64,000 bases of DNA from Sphingomonas gei (GTDB lineage Bacteria > Pseudomonadota > Alphaproteobacteria > Sphingomonadales > Sphingomonadaceae). Positions 52,853 through 62,060 of this stretch are shown here, one piece after another. Numbering within the stretch: position 1 is the first letter of the stretch; every line of letters starts with the position of its first letter. The position numbers and the translations under genes are program-made. The notes under the pieces are model-generated. The model was not told the DNA's origin. It searched no databases and saw only the letters and a list, made by a program, of their open reading frames with translations. The stretch spans positions 248,001 through 312,000 of the forward strand of contig NZ_SRXT01000001.1 of assembly GCF_004792685.1 (NCBI RefSeq), in the 5' to 3' direction.

Positions 52853-54019
52853 GGCGACCAGCGCGTCGATCGCCGCGTCGTCATGCCCGCAGTCGCGCAG
52901 CACCGCGCGGCTGTCTGCGCCAATCCCGGCTGGCGGTACGTCGGGAGCGGGGGACACCGTCCCGAAACCCACCGGCTGCGGCACCATCCGCACCAACCCG
53001 GCCGGATAGCCCTCGGGTACGTCGAAGAAGCCGATCTCGGCCAGATGCGGATCGTGCAGAAGATCGTCGGGGGTCGCGATGCGCGAACACGGGACATCGC
53101 GCGCCGACAGCGTCTCGATCCACGCATCGGTAGTCCGTGCGGGCAGGCTCTCTGCGAGGATAGCATAGAGCTCGTCGATCCGTGCCTGCCGCGTCCTTGG
53201 ATCGCGGAACCAGGCCTCGTCGCACAGCGCCTCGCGGTCGATCTCGGCGAGGAAGCGGCGCCATTGCTCTGCGGTATAGGGCAGCACCGCGATCCAGCCG
53301 TCGGCGGTGCGGAACGGCCGGCGATTGGCCGAGAGCACGCGCGGATAGCCGGTCGCGCCGTCTTCGGTGAAGCTCGCCTCGGCGAGATGCTCGTTCATCA
53401 GGAAGGCGACCGTCGCCTCGAACATCGGCACTTCGACGCGGAACGGCCCCGGCTGCCCGCGCTCGCGGGCCACCAGCGCCGCGAGGATGCCGTAGACCGT
53501 ATGCAGCGCCGCCACCTTGTCCGCCACGATCGTCGGCACGAATTGCGGCGCGCCACCGTTATGCATCGCCAGGCCCGCCATCCCGCTCGCTGCCTGAATG
53601 ATGTCGTCGAACGCCGGCCGGTCGCGATATTGCCCTGCCTGTCCGAACCCGATCGCGGCGCAGTGAACGATGCGCGGGTTGATGCCGGCCACCGCATCGA
53701 AACCCAGCCCCAGCCGCTCGGCCGCATCGACACGCATGTTATGCAGCAGCACGTCCGCCGTCCCGATCAGCCGCGCCAGCGCGGTGCGGCCCTCTGGCTG
53801 CTTGAGGTCGATCGCAAGCATCCGCTTATTGCGGTTGTTGTTGACGAACAGCGCGCCGCCCCCGGGCCCCTGCGGATGCGCGTTGCGCGCGATGTCTCCC
53901 TCGAGCGGCTCGACCTTGATCACCTCGGCCCCGAGGTCGCCGAGGATCTGCCCGGCATAAGGACCCAGCACCACCGCCCCGATTTCGACCACGCGTACGC
54001 CCTTGAGCAGCGGAATCAC
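52823..54019 (-). CDS. CaiB/BaiF family (class III) CoA transferase
   Basis: A 398-aa class III CoA transferase moving CoA between carboxylic acids. Motifs are GVRVVEIGAVVLGPYAGQIL, LGAEVIKVEPLEGD, NNNRNKRMLAIDLK and DVLLHNMRVDAAERLG; the catalytic aspartate is probably Asp167 in PTIVADKVAALH. GTG at 54019 follows AGGGAG with 7-nt spacing and matches the family's usual start; an ATG at 54049 would add ten residues. It is divergent from the aldehyde dehydrogenase across a 75-bp gap with an overlapping promoter/operator. Likely activates the acid product of the ALDH/SDR steps. Confidence 0.88.
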   Translation of the reverse strand: MIPLLKGVRVVEIGAVVLGPYAGQILGDLGAEVIKVEPLEGDIARNAHPQGPGGGALFVNNNRNKRMLAIDLKQPEGRTALARLIGTADVLLHNMRVDAAERLGLGFDAVAGINPRIVHCAAIGFGQAGQYRDRPAFDDIIQAASGMAGLAMHNGGAPQFVPTIVADKVAALHTVYGILAALVARERGQPGPFRVEVPMFEATVAFLMNEHLAEASFTEDGATGYPRVLSANRRPFRTADGWIAVLPYTAEQWRRFLAEIDREALCDEAWFRDPRTRQARIDELYAILAESLPARTTDAWIETLSARDVPCSRIATPDDLLHDPHLAEIGFFDVPEGYPAGLVRMVPQPVGFGTVSPAPDVPPAGIGADSRAVLRDCGHDDAAIDALVASGVVGTGLG

Positions 54020-54040
54020 TCGATTTCTCCCTGAGCCCTC

Positions 54041-54080
54041 TTGACTCATGTTTCCATGTGAGGACTAATATGTCCACATA
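54041..54080. promoter_or_regulatory. Promoter and overlapping operator of the ALDH operon
   Basis: TTGACT (54041-54046), 17 bp, ACTAAT (54064-54069) makes a good sigma-70 promoter for the ALDH gene. The -10 is buried in an inverted repeat TGTGAGGAC-TAATAT-GTCCACATA (54057-54080; 7 of 9 positions pair). A regulator bound here would block both divergent genes; the IclR protein at 56421 is the nearest candidate. Confidence 0.6.
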
Positions 54081-54094
54081 TAGAGAGTAAATTA

Positions 54095-55573
54095 ATGCCA
54101 CAATTCCGTTTCGATCGCCTGTTCATCGGTGGTGCATGGGTTGCGCCGATCGACGGTGGCGTGCGCGACAGCGTGGATCCGGCGACCGGTCAGCCTTGGG
54201 CGCTGGTCGCCTATGGCGGCGCGCAGGACGTGGACCGCGCGGTGGCTGCGGCGCGCGCGGCGTTCGAGGGGCCGTGGCGCAAGATGGCGCCGTGGGAGCG
54301 GGCAGGGCTGCTGCGCAAGTTCGCCGAGCTTTACGCCACGCAAATCGAGGCGCTGGCGCAGGTCGAATCGCGCGACAATGGCCGCGCGATTCGTGAGTCG
54401 CGCGGCGATATCGGCCTTCATCCGCAATATTGGCACTGGTTCGCCTCGCTCGCGGACAAGTGCGACGGGCGGACGATCCCGATGGACGACAGCGTCCACG
54501 CCTTCACGTCGCGGCTGCCGGTGGGCGTGGTCGGCACGATCACGCCGTGGAACGTGCCGCTGATGGCGGCGACGTGGAAGCTCGGCCCGGCACTGGCGGC
54601 GGGATGCACCGTGGTGCTCAAGCCCGCCGAGCAGACTCCGGCCTCATCGCTGGCGCTCGCCGCGTTGTTCGAGCGGGCGGGCTTTCCGCCGGGCGTGGTC
54701 AATGTCGTGCCGGGCGACGGCCCCGTCGCCGGCGCGCATCTCGTCGCGCACCCGGGCGTCGACAAGATCGCCTTCACCGGCGAGGGCGCGACCGCCAAGA
54801 CGATTCTCAAGGCCGGCGCCGACACGCTCAAGCGCTTCAGCTTCGAGCTGGGCGGCAAGGCTCCGCACATCATTTTCGCGGACGCCGATATCGAGAATGC
54901 AGTCAACGCTGCCACCGGCTCGGCCTGGGCATTGTGCGGCCAGAGCTGCGCACTCGGCAGCCGGGTGCTGGTCGAGCGCCCGGTCTATGACCGCGTCGTC
55001 GACGCGTTCCGCCGCAACGCCGGCCGGGTGCGCGTCGGCAACCAGATGGACCCCGCCACGCATATGGGTCCGCAGGCGCATGCCGAGCAGCTCGCCAAGA
55101 CGCTGTCTTATGTCGATATCGGCCGCGACGAGGGGGCCGAATTGGTGGCCGGGGGCGCGCGCATCGAGCGGGATGGATTAGCCGGCGGCTATTTCGTCGA
55201 GCCCACGGTGTTCGCCGGCGTCGCGCCGCAGATGCGGATCGCGCAGGAGGAGATTTTCGGCCCGATCGCGGCGATCATCCCGTTCGATGGCGAGGAAGAA
55301 GCAGTCGCGATCGCCAACGGCACGCCTTACGGTCTCGCCGCGGGGCTGTGGTCCAATGATGTCGGCCGCGCGCACCGAGTCGCCAACCGGATCCATGCTG
55401 GCATGGTCTGGGTCAACACCTATCGCTACATCCGCTGGTCCACGCCTTATGGAGGCGTCAAGACCAGCGGCTGGGGCCGCGAGAACGGCGTCGAGGCGCT
55501 CGATTCCTATCTGGAGACGCGCACCACCGTGATCTCGACCACCGGCAAGTTTGCCGATCCCTTTGCGAATTGA
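54095..55573 (+). CDS. NAD(P)-dependent aldehyde dehydrogenase
   Basis: A 492-aa aldehyde dehydrogenase oxidising an aldehyde to its acid. The general base Glu251 is in FELGGKAPHIIF and the catalytic Cys285 in CGQSCALGS. Cofactor motifs are TPWNVPLM and FTGEGATAKTI, and the C-terminal PYGGVKTSGWGRENG is present. GAGAG lies about 8 nt upstream of the ATG. It is first in a probable ALDH-SDR-IclR unit (10-nt gap to the SDR). The substrate is not predictable beyond a mid-sized aldehyde. Confidence 0.93.
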   Translation: MPQFRFDRLFIGGAWVAPIDGGVRDSVDPATGQPWALVAYGGAQDVDRAVAAARAAFEGPWRKMAPWERAGLLRKFAELYATQIEALAQVESRDNGRAIRESRGDIGLHPQYWHWFASLADKCDGRTIPMDDSVHAFTSRLPVGVVGTITPWNVPLMAATWKLGPALAAGCTVVLKPAEQTPASSLALAALFERAGFPPGVVNVVPGDGPVAGAHLVAHPGVDKIAFTGEGATAKTILKAGADTLKRFSFELGGKAPHIIFADADIENAVNAATGSAWALCGQSCALGSRVLVERPVYDRVVDAFRRNAGRVRVGNQMDPATHMGPQAHAEQLAKTLSYVDIGRDEGAELVAGGARIERDGLAGGYFVEPTVFAGVAPQMRIAQEEIFGPIAAIIPFDGEEEAVAIANGTPYGLAAGLWSNDVGRAHRVANRIHAGMVWVNTYRYIRWSTPYGGVKTSGWGRENGVEALDSYLETRTTVISTTGKFADPFAN

Positions 55574-55583
55574 GGAGAGAGTG

Positions 55584-56348
55584 ATGCGCCTTCAGGGCAG
55601 GCTGGCGATCGTCACCGCCGCGGCTTCGGGAATGGGCCGGGCGGGGGTCGAGCGCTTCGTGCGCGAAGGCGCGCAGGTCGCGGCGATCGATATCGATCCG
55701 GCGGCGCTCGACGCGCTGGTCGCAGAGTTCGGTGCCGATCGGGTGACGGCGATCGCCGCTGATCTGTCGACGCCCGAAGGCGCGCGCGGCAGTATCGATC
55801 AGGCAGTGGCGGCGCTTGGCGGGGCCGATATCCTCTGGGCGCATGCCGGGATGCCGGGGCCGGCATCGGTCGAGAATCTCGATCTCGTCGCGTATCAGAA
55901 GGCGATCGACCTCAACATCACCTCCGCGGCGCTCGGCGCCGGGCAGGTCGCGCCGCACATGCGCGCGCGCGGCGGCGGATCGATCATCTTCACCTCGTCG
56001 ATCTCGGGGCTGGTCGGGTCGATGATGAGCCCGATCTATTCGGCGGCGAAATGGGGCGTGGTCGGCTTGGCCAAGTCGCTCGCGCTGGCGCTGGCGCCCG
56101 ACAATATCCGGGTCAACGTGGTGTGTCCCGGCCTTGCCGACACGCCGATGAAGCTCGGCTTCACCGGACGCAGCGGCGATCCTGCCGAAGCGGCGGCCAA
56201 CGAAGCGAAGATCGTCGCCGCGGTGCCGCTCGGCCGGCTGGTGCGGCCGGGGGAGGTGGCCGATGCCGCGCTCTGGCTCGCCTCGGACGAGGCCAGCTTC
56301 GTCACCGGCGTGGCATTGCCGGTCGATGGCGGCTTCACGGCGCGTTGA
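55584..56348 (+). CDS. Short-chain dehydrogenase/reductase (SDR)
   Basis: A 254-aa classical SDR oxidoreductase. The cofactor motif TAAASGMGRAG lies at residues 11-21, with the acidic DID after beta-2 suggesting NAD(H). IIFTSSISGLVGS holds the catalytic serine and YSAAKWG the Tyr/Lys pair. NVVCPGLADTPM follows, and the C-terminus VTGVALPVDGGFTAR is typical. GAGGAGAG precedes the ATG at 55584. With the ALDH it would form an alcohol-to-acid oxidation chain. Substrate unknown. Confidence 0.93.
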   Translation: MRLQGRLAIVTAAASGMGRAGVERFVREGAQVAAIDIDPAALDALVAEFGADRVTAIAADLSTPEGARGSIDQAVAALGGADILWAHAGMPGPASVENLDLVAYQKAIDLNITSAALGAGQVAPHMRARGGGSIIFTSSISGLVGSMMSPIYSAAKWGVVGLAKSLALALAPDNIRVNVVCPGLADTPMKLGFTGRSGDPAEAAANEAKIVAAVPLGRLVRPGEVADAALWLASDEASFVTGVALPVDGGFTAR

Positions 56349-56420
56349 GGATGGGGCGGAGCCCGGCCTGCGCACGACACGCTGTTGCCGGGGCCGCGCT
56401 TGCGCCATACGGCTTCAATC

Positions 56421-57155
56421 ATGATCGTCCGCCAGGCGGCCAATGCGCTGCAGATCCTCGAATTCTTCGCCGAGCGGCTGCGGCCCGCCAATGCCGCGGA
56501 GATAGCCGATGCTATGGGCTGGCCGCGCTCGAGCACGTTCAAGCTGGTCGGCACGCTGGCGTCGATGGGCTATCTCTACGAGCCGCTGCCGCGCGGCGGC
56601 CATTATCCGAGTCCGCGCTGGCTCGAACTGGCCGAGAAGGTCTCGCAGGCGGATCCGCTGCCGGCGGAACTTGGGCCGCTGATCCGCGCGGTGATGCAGG
56701 AGAGCGGCGAGACCGTGGCGATCTCGGCGCCGGCGGGCGTGCAGGCGATGTTTGTCGACGTGGCGGAGTCGCGTCAGCCGGTGCGCTATTTCGCGCGGGT
56801 CGGCGATCGAGTGCCGATTCATGCCAGCTCGGCGGGGCGCGCCTTGCTCGCGCAGATGCGTGCGGAGGAACGGCAGGTGCTCTATCGCCGCATCGACTTC
56901 ACCGATTATTCGGCAACCACGCCGATGACGCCGGAGCGCATCGAGGGCGAGCTGGCCGAGGCGGAGGCGCGCGGCTGGCATCAGAGCAATGCCGAATATA
57001 CCCCCGACCTAGCCGGCGTGGCGCTGCCGCTGGCGTATCCCGATCGGCGGCTGTCGATCGTGGTGGTCGGCCCGGTGTCGCGCTGCCTCGAACGGCGTGC
57101 CGAGACCGCGGCGCTGCTGCGACGGCATGTGAAGGCGCTGGTCGCCCCGCGCTGA
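56421..57155 (+). CDS. IclR-family transcriptional regulator
   Basis: A 244-aa IclR regulator. The winged helix-turn-helix (ALQILEFFAERLRPANAAEIADAMGWPRSSTFKLVGTLASMGYL) is followed by the IclR effector domain with VPIHASSAGRALLAQM, GWHQSNAEYTPDLAGVALPL and a final helix. IclR proteins often sense aromatic or aliphatic acids and control adjacent catabolic genes. Probable targets are the ALDH/CoA-transferase divergent promoter and the AAHS transporter downstream. The ATG at 56421 gives the normal family N-terminus. Confidence 0.92.
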   Translation: MIVRQAANALQILEFFAERLRPANAAEIADAMGWPRSSTFKLVGTLASMGYLYEPLPRGGHYPSPRWLELAEKVSQADPLPAELGPLIRAVMQESGETVAISAPAGVQAMFVDVAESRQPVRYFARVGDRVPIHASSAGRALLAQMRAEERQVLYRRIDFTDYSATTPMTPERIEGELAEAEARGWHQSNAEYTPDLAGVALPLAYPDRRLSIVVVGPVSRCLERRAETAALLRRHVKALVAPR

Positions 57156-57207
57156 AGCCATATGAGCCCCGTCCGAAGCGGCGCGGGCCGAACCCGAGAG
57201 GAACGCC

Positions 57208-58554
57208 ATGACGCAGGATCCCCGCGCGGCGATCGCCGCCGAGCCGATGCGCGCCGCCCAGATCGTCGTGATCGCCTTGTGCATCGCGCTCAATGCGCTC
57301 GATGGTTTCGACGTGCTGGCGATCAGCTTCGCGGCCCCGGGGATCGCGCTGGAATGGGGGATCGACAAGGCGACGCTGGGCCTGCTGCTGTCGATGGAGC
57401 TGTTCGGCATGGCGGCGGGATCGGTGCTGATCGGCAATGTCGCCGATCGCATCGGGCGGCGCCCGACGATCCTCGGCTGCCTCGTGGTGATGGCGATCGG
57501 GATGTTCGCGGCGTGGGGCGCTCGCGATATTCGATGGCTCTCGGGCGCGCGACTGTTCACGGGGCTCGGCATCGGCGGGATGCTGTCCTCGACCAGCGCG
57601 ATGGTCGCCGAATTCTCGAACGATCGCCGCCGCGGGCTCGCCGTGTCGCTTAACATCGCCGGCTATTCGACCGGGGCGATTCTCGGCGGACTGGTCGCCT
57701 CGGCGCTGCTGGCCGGTACCGGCGACTGGCGTTCGGTGTTTCTGTTGGGCGCGATCGCGACTGGCGTGGCGCTCCCGCTCGCTTTCTTTCTGCTTCCCGA
57801 ATCGATCGACTCGCTGATCGCACGGCGCCGTCCGGACGCGATGGCGCGGGTGAACGCCACGCTCGCGCGGCTTGCCCGGCCCCCGATCGAGCAATTGCCG
57901 CCGCCGCCTGCGCAGCCCGAGACGCCGTCGGTATTGACGCTGTTCTCGCTGCGTTATGCCCGCATCACATTGCTGCTCACCATCGCCTATTTCGCGCAGA
58001 TCATGTTCTTTTATTATGTCCAGAAGTGGATCCCCAAGATCGTGGTCGACATGGGCTTCGACCAGGCCTCGGCCGGTCGCGTGCTGGTCATGGCCAATAT
58101 CGGCAATCTTGCCGGTGCCGTGGCGATCGCGCTTGCCGCGCAGCGCTTCGCGCTTCGCCCGCTGGTCATTGGGGCGATGCTCGCCGGTGTGGGGGCGATC
58201 GCGGTGTTCGGCCTCGGCTTCCAGGATCTGGTCAAGCTGTCGGCGGCGGCGGCGGTCGCGGCGTTCTTCATCAACGCCGGCGTGGTGGGCATGTACCCGA
58301 TCCTCGCCCAGGCATATCCGGCGGCGCTCAGGGCGAGCGGGACCGGATTCGTGATCGGGATCGGGCGCGGCGGATCCGCGGTCGGGCCGCTGGTCGCCGG
58401 CGCGCTGTTCGCCGGGGGCAGCGGGCTCATGACGGTATCGCTGGCGATGGGCGTCGGCGGGCTGATCGCCGCGACGATGCTGGTCCTACTTCCGGCGAAG
58501 ACCCATTGGTTGCGCGACGATAACGCCTCTGCACAGCCCCCGAGTGGAGCATGA
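57208..58554 (+). CDS. MFS transporter, AAHS (aromatic acid:H+ symporter) type
   Basis: A 448-aa inner-membrane transporter. The acidic DGFDVLAISFAAPGI motif in helix 1, GNVADRIGRRPTIL in the 2-3 loop and GYSTGAILGGLVASALL fit the aromatic acid:H+ symporter branch. About 12 helices, with a central loop rich in proline (IEQLPPPPAQPE). GAGAGGAA precedes the ATG. It follows the IclR gene by 52 nt. It would bring in the organic acid handled by the CoA transferase, ALDH and SDR; whether that acid is aromatic is inferred from the family. Confidence 0.88.
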   Translation: MTQDPRAAIAAEPMRAAQIVVIALCIALNALDGFDVLAISFAAPGIALEWGIDKATLGLLLSMELFGMAAGSVLIGNVADRIGRRPTILGCLVVMAIGMFAAWGARDIRWLSGARLFTGLGIGGMLSSTSAMVAEFSNDRRRGLAVSLNIAGYSTGAILGGLVASALLAGTGDWRSVFLLGAIATGVALPLAFFLLPESIDSLIARRRPDAMARVNATLARLARPPIEQLPPPPAQPETPSVLTLFSLRYARITLLLTIAYFAQIMFFYYVQKWIPKIVVDMGFDQASAGRVLVMANIGNLAGAVAIALAAQRFALRPLVIGAMLAGVGAIAVFGLGFQDLVKLSAAAAVAAFFINAGVVGMYPILAQAYPAALRASGTGFVIGIGRGGSAVGPLVAGALFAGGSGLMTVSLAMGVGGLIAATMLVLLPAKTHWLRDDNASAQPPSGA

Positions 58555-58577
58555 ACTGCGAGCGTCCGCGCTCCGGG

Positions 58578-58778
58578 CTAGGTTGCTACGACGCCGGCAG
58601 CAACCTTCGCCGCGAGATTGACCGCCGCCCTGCCTTCAGTGTCTTTAGCGGCGCGCGCCATGGTTTCCCAGGTGATCGCGGAGCGCTCATGCATTTCCCG
58701 GCGATTAGGGAGACTGGTATTTTCGGCTGCCGCGCGCTGGGCCGCGGCGTTCGCTAGATAGGTCTCGATAGTCGTCAT
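58578..58778 (-). CDS. Small conserved hypothetical protein, 66 aa
   Basis: A 66-aa soluble, alanine-rich helical protein (ETYLANAAAQRAAAENTSLP, then RREMHERSAITWETMARAAK). Similar short proteins beginning with a TYLANAAAQR-like helix are, to my recollection, common in sphingomonads, and their function is unknown. GGGGGC precedes the ATG. It stands alone between the AAHS transporter and a 258-bp gap (58779-59036) in which I see no gene. Confidence 0.6.
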   Translation of the reverse strand: MTTIETYLANAAAQRAAAENTSLPNRREMHERSAITWETMARAAKDTEGRAAVNLAAKVAAGVVAT

Positions 58779-59036
58779 CGTGCCCCCATTGCCGAAATCC
58801 GCCGGCGCGTCGAATCAGATGCGGCTTCACCGTCAAGGCTCCGTAGCCGACATTAAGCGGACGGACGGAAAGCGCCCAATTGTGGCCCTTCAGCGCTGCG
58901 AACGCACTTCCCGAAGCTGCCGGCTATTCGCGTAGCAGCGACAGTCGGATCGACAGCGTTCAGGGTCCGCCCATCGATTGAGCTACGGTGCCTGCGACCC
59001 GAAGTCAGTCAACGCTCGCGGGGGTCGGTATCCATC

Positions 59037-60686
59037 TTATCCCGGCTCAGCCTTGGAGGGGGTTTCGCAGCGGAAATTGGCCGCAGACAGCGTCGAGCCC
59101 GTCCCCTGGTAGATCGCCTTTTGCGGGTAGGAACAAAGCGGTCGCTGCATCTCGATCTTGCCCGCGTCCTCGGTCGCGAATTTCGTGGCGATGATGCGGT
59201 CGGGCGCTTCATCGCGCTCACGCCAGGCGATCAAGGCCGAGAACAGATCGTGCTTCGCATCGTCCGAGGGGGGGCGCGGCGGGATGCCAAGGGTGGCGTT
59301 GAAAGCGTCCGGGCCGGTGCCACCGCCGCAATGCATCATGCCCGGCGCCAGGAACAGCCGCGCACTGTCCGCAAGCTCGGCGTCGCCGCTCGTCTGCGCC
59401 GCGTGCCGGTCGAAAAAGGCGACGGACTGGCCTGGCGCCACCAGCGTGTCAGCAAGGCCGTGAAAGACGATCAGCTTGCCGCCGCGCGCGGCAAAGTCCG
59501 CGAGGCTGCCCCGCATCGCATCGTTCACGATCGCGTCCAGACGGGCGTCGACCAGCGGCATGTCGCGATCGAAATCGAAGTTCTTCCAATCCCAACCGGC
59601 ACCGAACACCCATTTGAACAGCGCCGCGAAAGGTGGCTGATCGCCGATTGGTTTTTGCAGGAACGACCAGCCGAAGATGTCGGGCATTTCGCTGCCGGGC
59701 AGCCATCCGAAATAGGTCGGCTTGCCGGCCCGGTCGGTCGGTCCGGAATAGAAAGCGCGGGCAGTCGCGACTTCAGGTTCGGTCAGGCAGTTGTCCGACG
59801 ACGCGCTTTTGCATTGGAGGACAGCGGGGTCGAACTTGCAGCGCATGGGATCCGAGATGAACCGGTCCCCCGCCACCCCGTGCCCCTGGCGCCAGCACGA
59901 AGCGATCGCGGCCTTATTGAGCAGCTTCAGCTTTGGTTCGGACAACAGGCTGCCGGGGTTGCGATTGGCCGCGGCGTAATCCCACAGCACCGCCGCATGA
60001 CCCCAGGTGCGGTTCATGACCGGTGCGCCGACGAGGATGCCGTCATAGTCGCGGGGATAATGGAGCGCCTCGATCAACCCCTGCTGGCCTCCGGTCGAGC
60101 AGCCGGTGTAATAGGATCGCTGCGCATCCTTCCCGTAAAAGGCCTTGGTGATCGCCTTGCCGGCTGCGGTCATCGCGTGCGTCGACAGGCGACCCCAGTC
60201 GCGCCACTTGCGCTCCTGGCCGATCAGCGCGTCTCCTTCGAGCGGTGTGGCGGGCGCGGTGCCCGTATCCGTGGTCGCGGTGGCAAAGCCGCGTCGCAAC
60301 CCATCGGCCATCCCGGAATAGCCGAGCGCGAAGGTGCCGCCGAAACCACCGCTGCCATTGCCGTGGAAGACGCCGGTCCAGCCCTCGACCGGCAACCAGA
60401 TCTCGACGCCGATGTCGGAATCGGGCGCGGACCGGACGCGGGCGACGACGCGGCAGAAGCTGCGATAGCCGGGCACCTTGCCCGTAATCGTCGCTTCGGC
60501 AGCCTTGGCAGGCACGAGTTGCGCGCTGGCGATAATGGTGTCGGGTAGCTTCAGCTTTGCGAGGTCGCTGCACCGGCTGGCGGCGGCATCCGGTGCCGAC
60601 ATTGTGCCGGACGCCCTCGCTTCATTCGTGGCCGCCCATCCGATCGCGATGGTGGCCAGGACGGCGACGCTATGGGTGCGCTTCAT
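59037..60686 (-). CDS. Tannase/feruloyl esterase family hydrolase, exported
   Basis: A 549-aa secreted esterase of the tannase family (feruloyl esterases, tannases, MHETase). The signal peptide ends near NEARA (residue 25). The nucleophile Ser197 lies in TGCSTGGQQG with the family's adjacent Cys196, and the matching His-Cys pair is in GMMHCGGG, so the CS-D-HC signature is present. The start at 60686 is preferred because GGAGAG lies 5 nt upstream; ATG at 60698 overlaps it. It lies 72 nt downstream of the MFS gene in the same direction, last in the acetoacetate-CoA ligase/HAD/MFS cluster. Substrate: an ester, perhaps of an aromatic or hydroxy acid. Confidence 0.9.
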   Translation of the reverse strand: MKRTHSVAVLATIAIGWAATNEARASGTMSAPDAAASRCSDLAKLKLPDTIIASAQLVPAKAAEATITGKVPGYRSFCRVVARVRSAPDSDIGVEIWLPVEGWTGVFHGNGSGGFGGTFALGYSGMADGLRRGFATATTDTGTAPATPLEGDALIGQERKWRDWGRLSTHAMTAAGKAITKAFYGKDAQRSYYTGCSTGGQQGLIEALHYPRDYDGILVGAPVMNRTWGHAAVLWDYAAANRNPGSLLSEPKLKLLNKAAIASCWRQGHGVAGDRFISDPMRCKFDPAVLQCKSASSDNCLTEPEVATARAFYSGPTDRAGKPTYFGWLPGSEMPDIFGWSFLQKPIGDQPPFAALFKWVFGAGWDWKNFDFDRDMPLVDARLDAIVNDAMRGSLADFAARGGKLIVFHGLADTLVAPGQSVAFFDRHAAQTSGDAELADSARLFLAPGMMHCGGGTGPDAFNATLGIPPRPPSDDAKHDLFSALIAWRERDEAPDRIIATKFATEDAGKIEMQRPLCSYPQKAIYQGTGSTLSAANFRCETPSKAEPG

Positions 60687-60758
60687 CTTGCTCTCCATGA
60701 ATATGGCAATTGTGGATCTTCGCCAGCCGGCGGCGGCCGGGCTGCGGCCGCGCGCCGG

Positions 60759-62060
60759 TCATTGCCCGCGCCGCTTGATCAGGCGGGCGAGCCACAGGAA
60801 CAGCAGCGCGGCGATCAGGTACATCGGCGCCATCGCATAGAAGGCCATCTGCAGCGAATGCCCGCCATATTCCGGGCGGAAGAAGTCGCTCGCCATGCCG
60901 ACAAATGTCGGCCCGAGACCAAGCCCGACCAGGTTCATCACCAGCAGCAGCAACGCGCCGGAGATCACCCGCGCGCCGGGATCGACTTCGCCTTGGACGA
61001 AGGTGACCGTCGCGGGGAGGAAGAAGGAATTGAGGAACAGCGGCACGAAGAGCAAAGCGAGCGCAATCTCCCACCGGTCCGCCGCGGCGAAGCCCAGGAA
61101 GAAGGGCAATGCGATCACCAGCGACGCGGCGGGAATGGTGCCATAGGCCGCCTTGTTGCGGGCGGCGAAGCGATCGACGAGCTTGCCCGAAACGAAGATC
61201 CCAGTGCCCATGCCGACGCCGACCGCCAGCGCATACCAGATCGCCACCTGATCCAGCGTCATGCCCTTTTCGCGCATCAGGAACAGTGTGGCGAAGTTGC
61301 TGAGCCCATAAGTGATGAAATTGGCGGCGCCGCTTGCAAGCGCGGCGAGCGCCAGCACCCGGTTTTCGAAAAAGCCGGCGATCGCCCGACCGAAGCTCTG
61401 CCCGGACCTTGCCTGCGCTGCGGATATGGGCGCGGGATCGAAGCGCCCGCGCGGAGGCTCGGGCACGAGGAAATAGACGAGGACGGCCGTAATCACCCCG
61501 ATCGCGCCGACGAGATAAAAGGGCACCCGCCAGTCATAGGCGGCCGCGAGCGACGCTCCGAACGCCACGCCGAGCGCCGAGCCGAGCGGCGGGCCGAGGT
61601 TGAAGATGCCCATGGCGGTACCGCGCCGTTCGCGCGGAAAGCTGTCCGAGATGATTGCATAGGAGGGCGGCACGCCTCCTGCCTCTCCAATGCCGACCGC
61701 CATACGCGCGGCGACGAGCTGGCCATAGGTCCCGGCCATGCCACAGGCGATGGTCGCGCCGCTCCACAGGCCACAGGCGAGCGAAAGGATCTTCACTCGG
61801 TTGGTTCGATCCGCCAGCCAGCCGACGGGGATTGCGATGAAGCAATAGAAGAGCGCGAAATAGAAGCCGGTGATATAGCCTAGCTGGCTGTCCGAAATCT
61901 GAAGGCTGTCCTGGATTGGCTTGGCCAGGATCGAGACCAGCTGGCGATCCAGGAAGTTCAATACATAGATGAAGCACAGCATGCCCAGCACGAAGCCGCG
62001 CTTGCCGCCGCGGCCTTGATCTACGCTCCCATGGGGATGCGCCGCTTCACGCATGGTCAT
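60759..62060 (-). CDS. MFS transporter, spinster-like
   Basis: A 433-aa inner-membrane MFS transporter of the spinster-like group. Motifs are YVLNFLDRQLVSILAKPIQD in helix 1, GWLADRTNRVKIL in loop 2-3 and RMAVGIGEAGGVPPSYAIISD in helices 4-5. About 12 helices. Its ATG overlaps the stop of the 3-hydroxyacyl-CoA dehydrogenase (ATGA), so they are translationally coupled; ATG at 62054 is an alternative. It probably imports the acid released by the exported tannase-family esterase. Related transporters carry diverse organic acids and lipids, so specificity is open. Confidence 0.88.
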   Translation of the reverse strand: MTMREAAHPHGSVDQGRGGKRGFVLGMLCFIYVLNFLDRQLVSILAKPIQDSLQISDSQLGYITGFYFALFYCFIAIPVGWLADRTNRVKILSLACGLWSGATIACGMAGTYGQLVAARMAVGIGEAGGVPPSYAIISDSFPRERRGTAMGIFNLGPPLGSALGVAFGASLAAAYDWRVPFYLVGAIGVITAVLVYFLVPEPPRGRFDPAPISAAQARSGQSFGRAIAGFFENRVLALAALASGAANFITYGLSNFATLFLMREKGMTLDQVAIWYALAVGVGMGTGIFVSGKLVDRFAARNKAAYGTIPAASLVIALPFFLGFAAADRWEIALALLFVPLFLNSFFLPATVTFVQGEVDPGARVISGALLLLVMNLVGLGLGPTFVGMASDFFRPEYGGHSLQMAFYAMAPMYLIAALLFLWLARLIKRRGQ

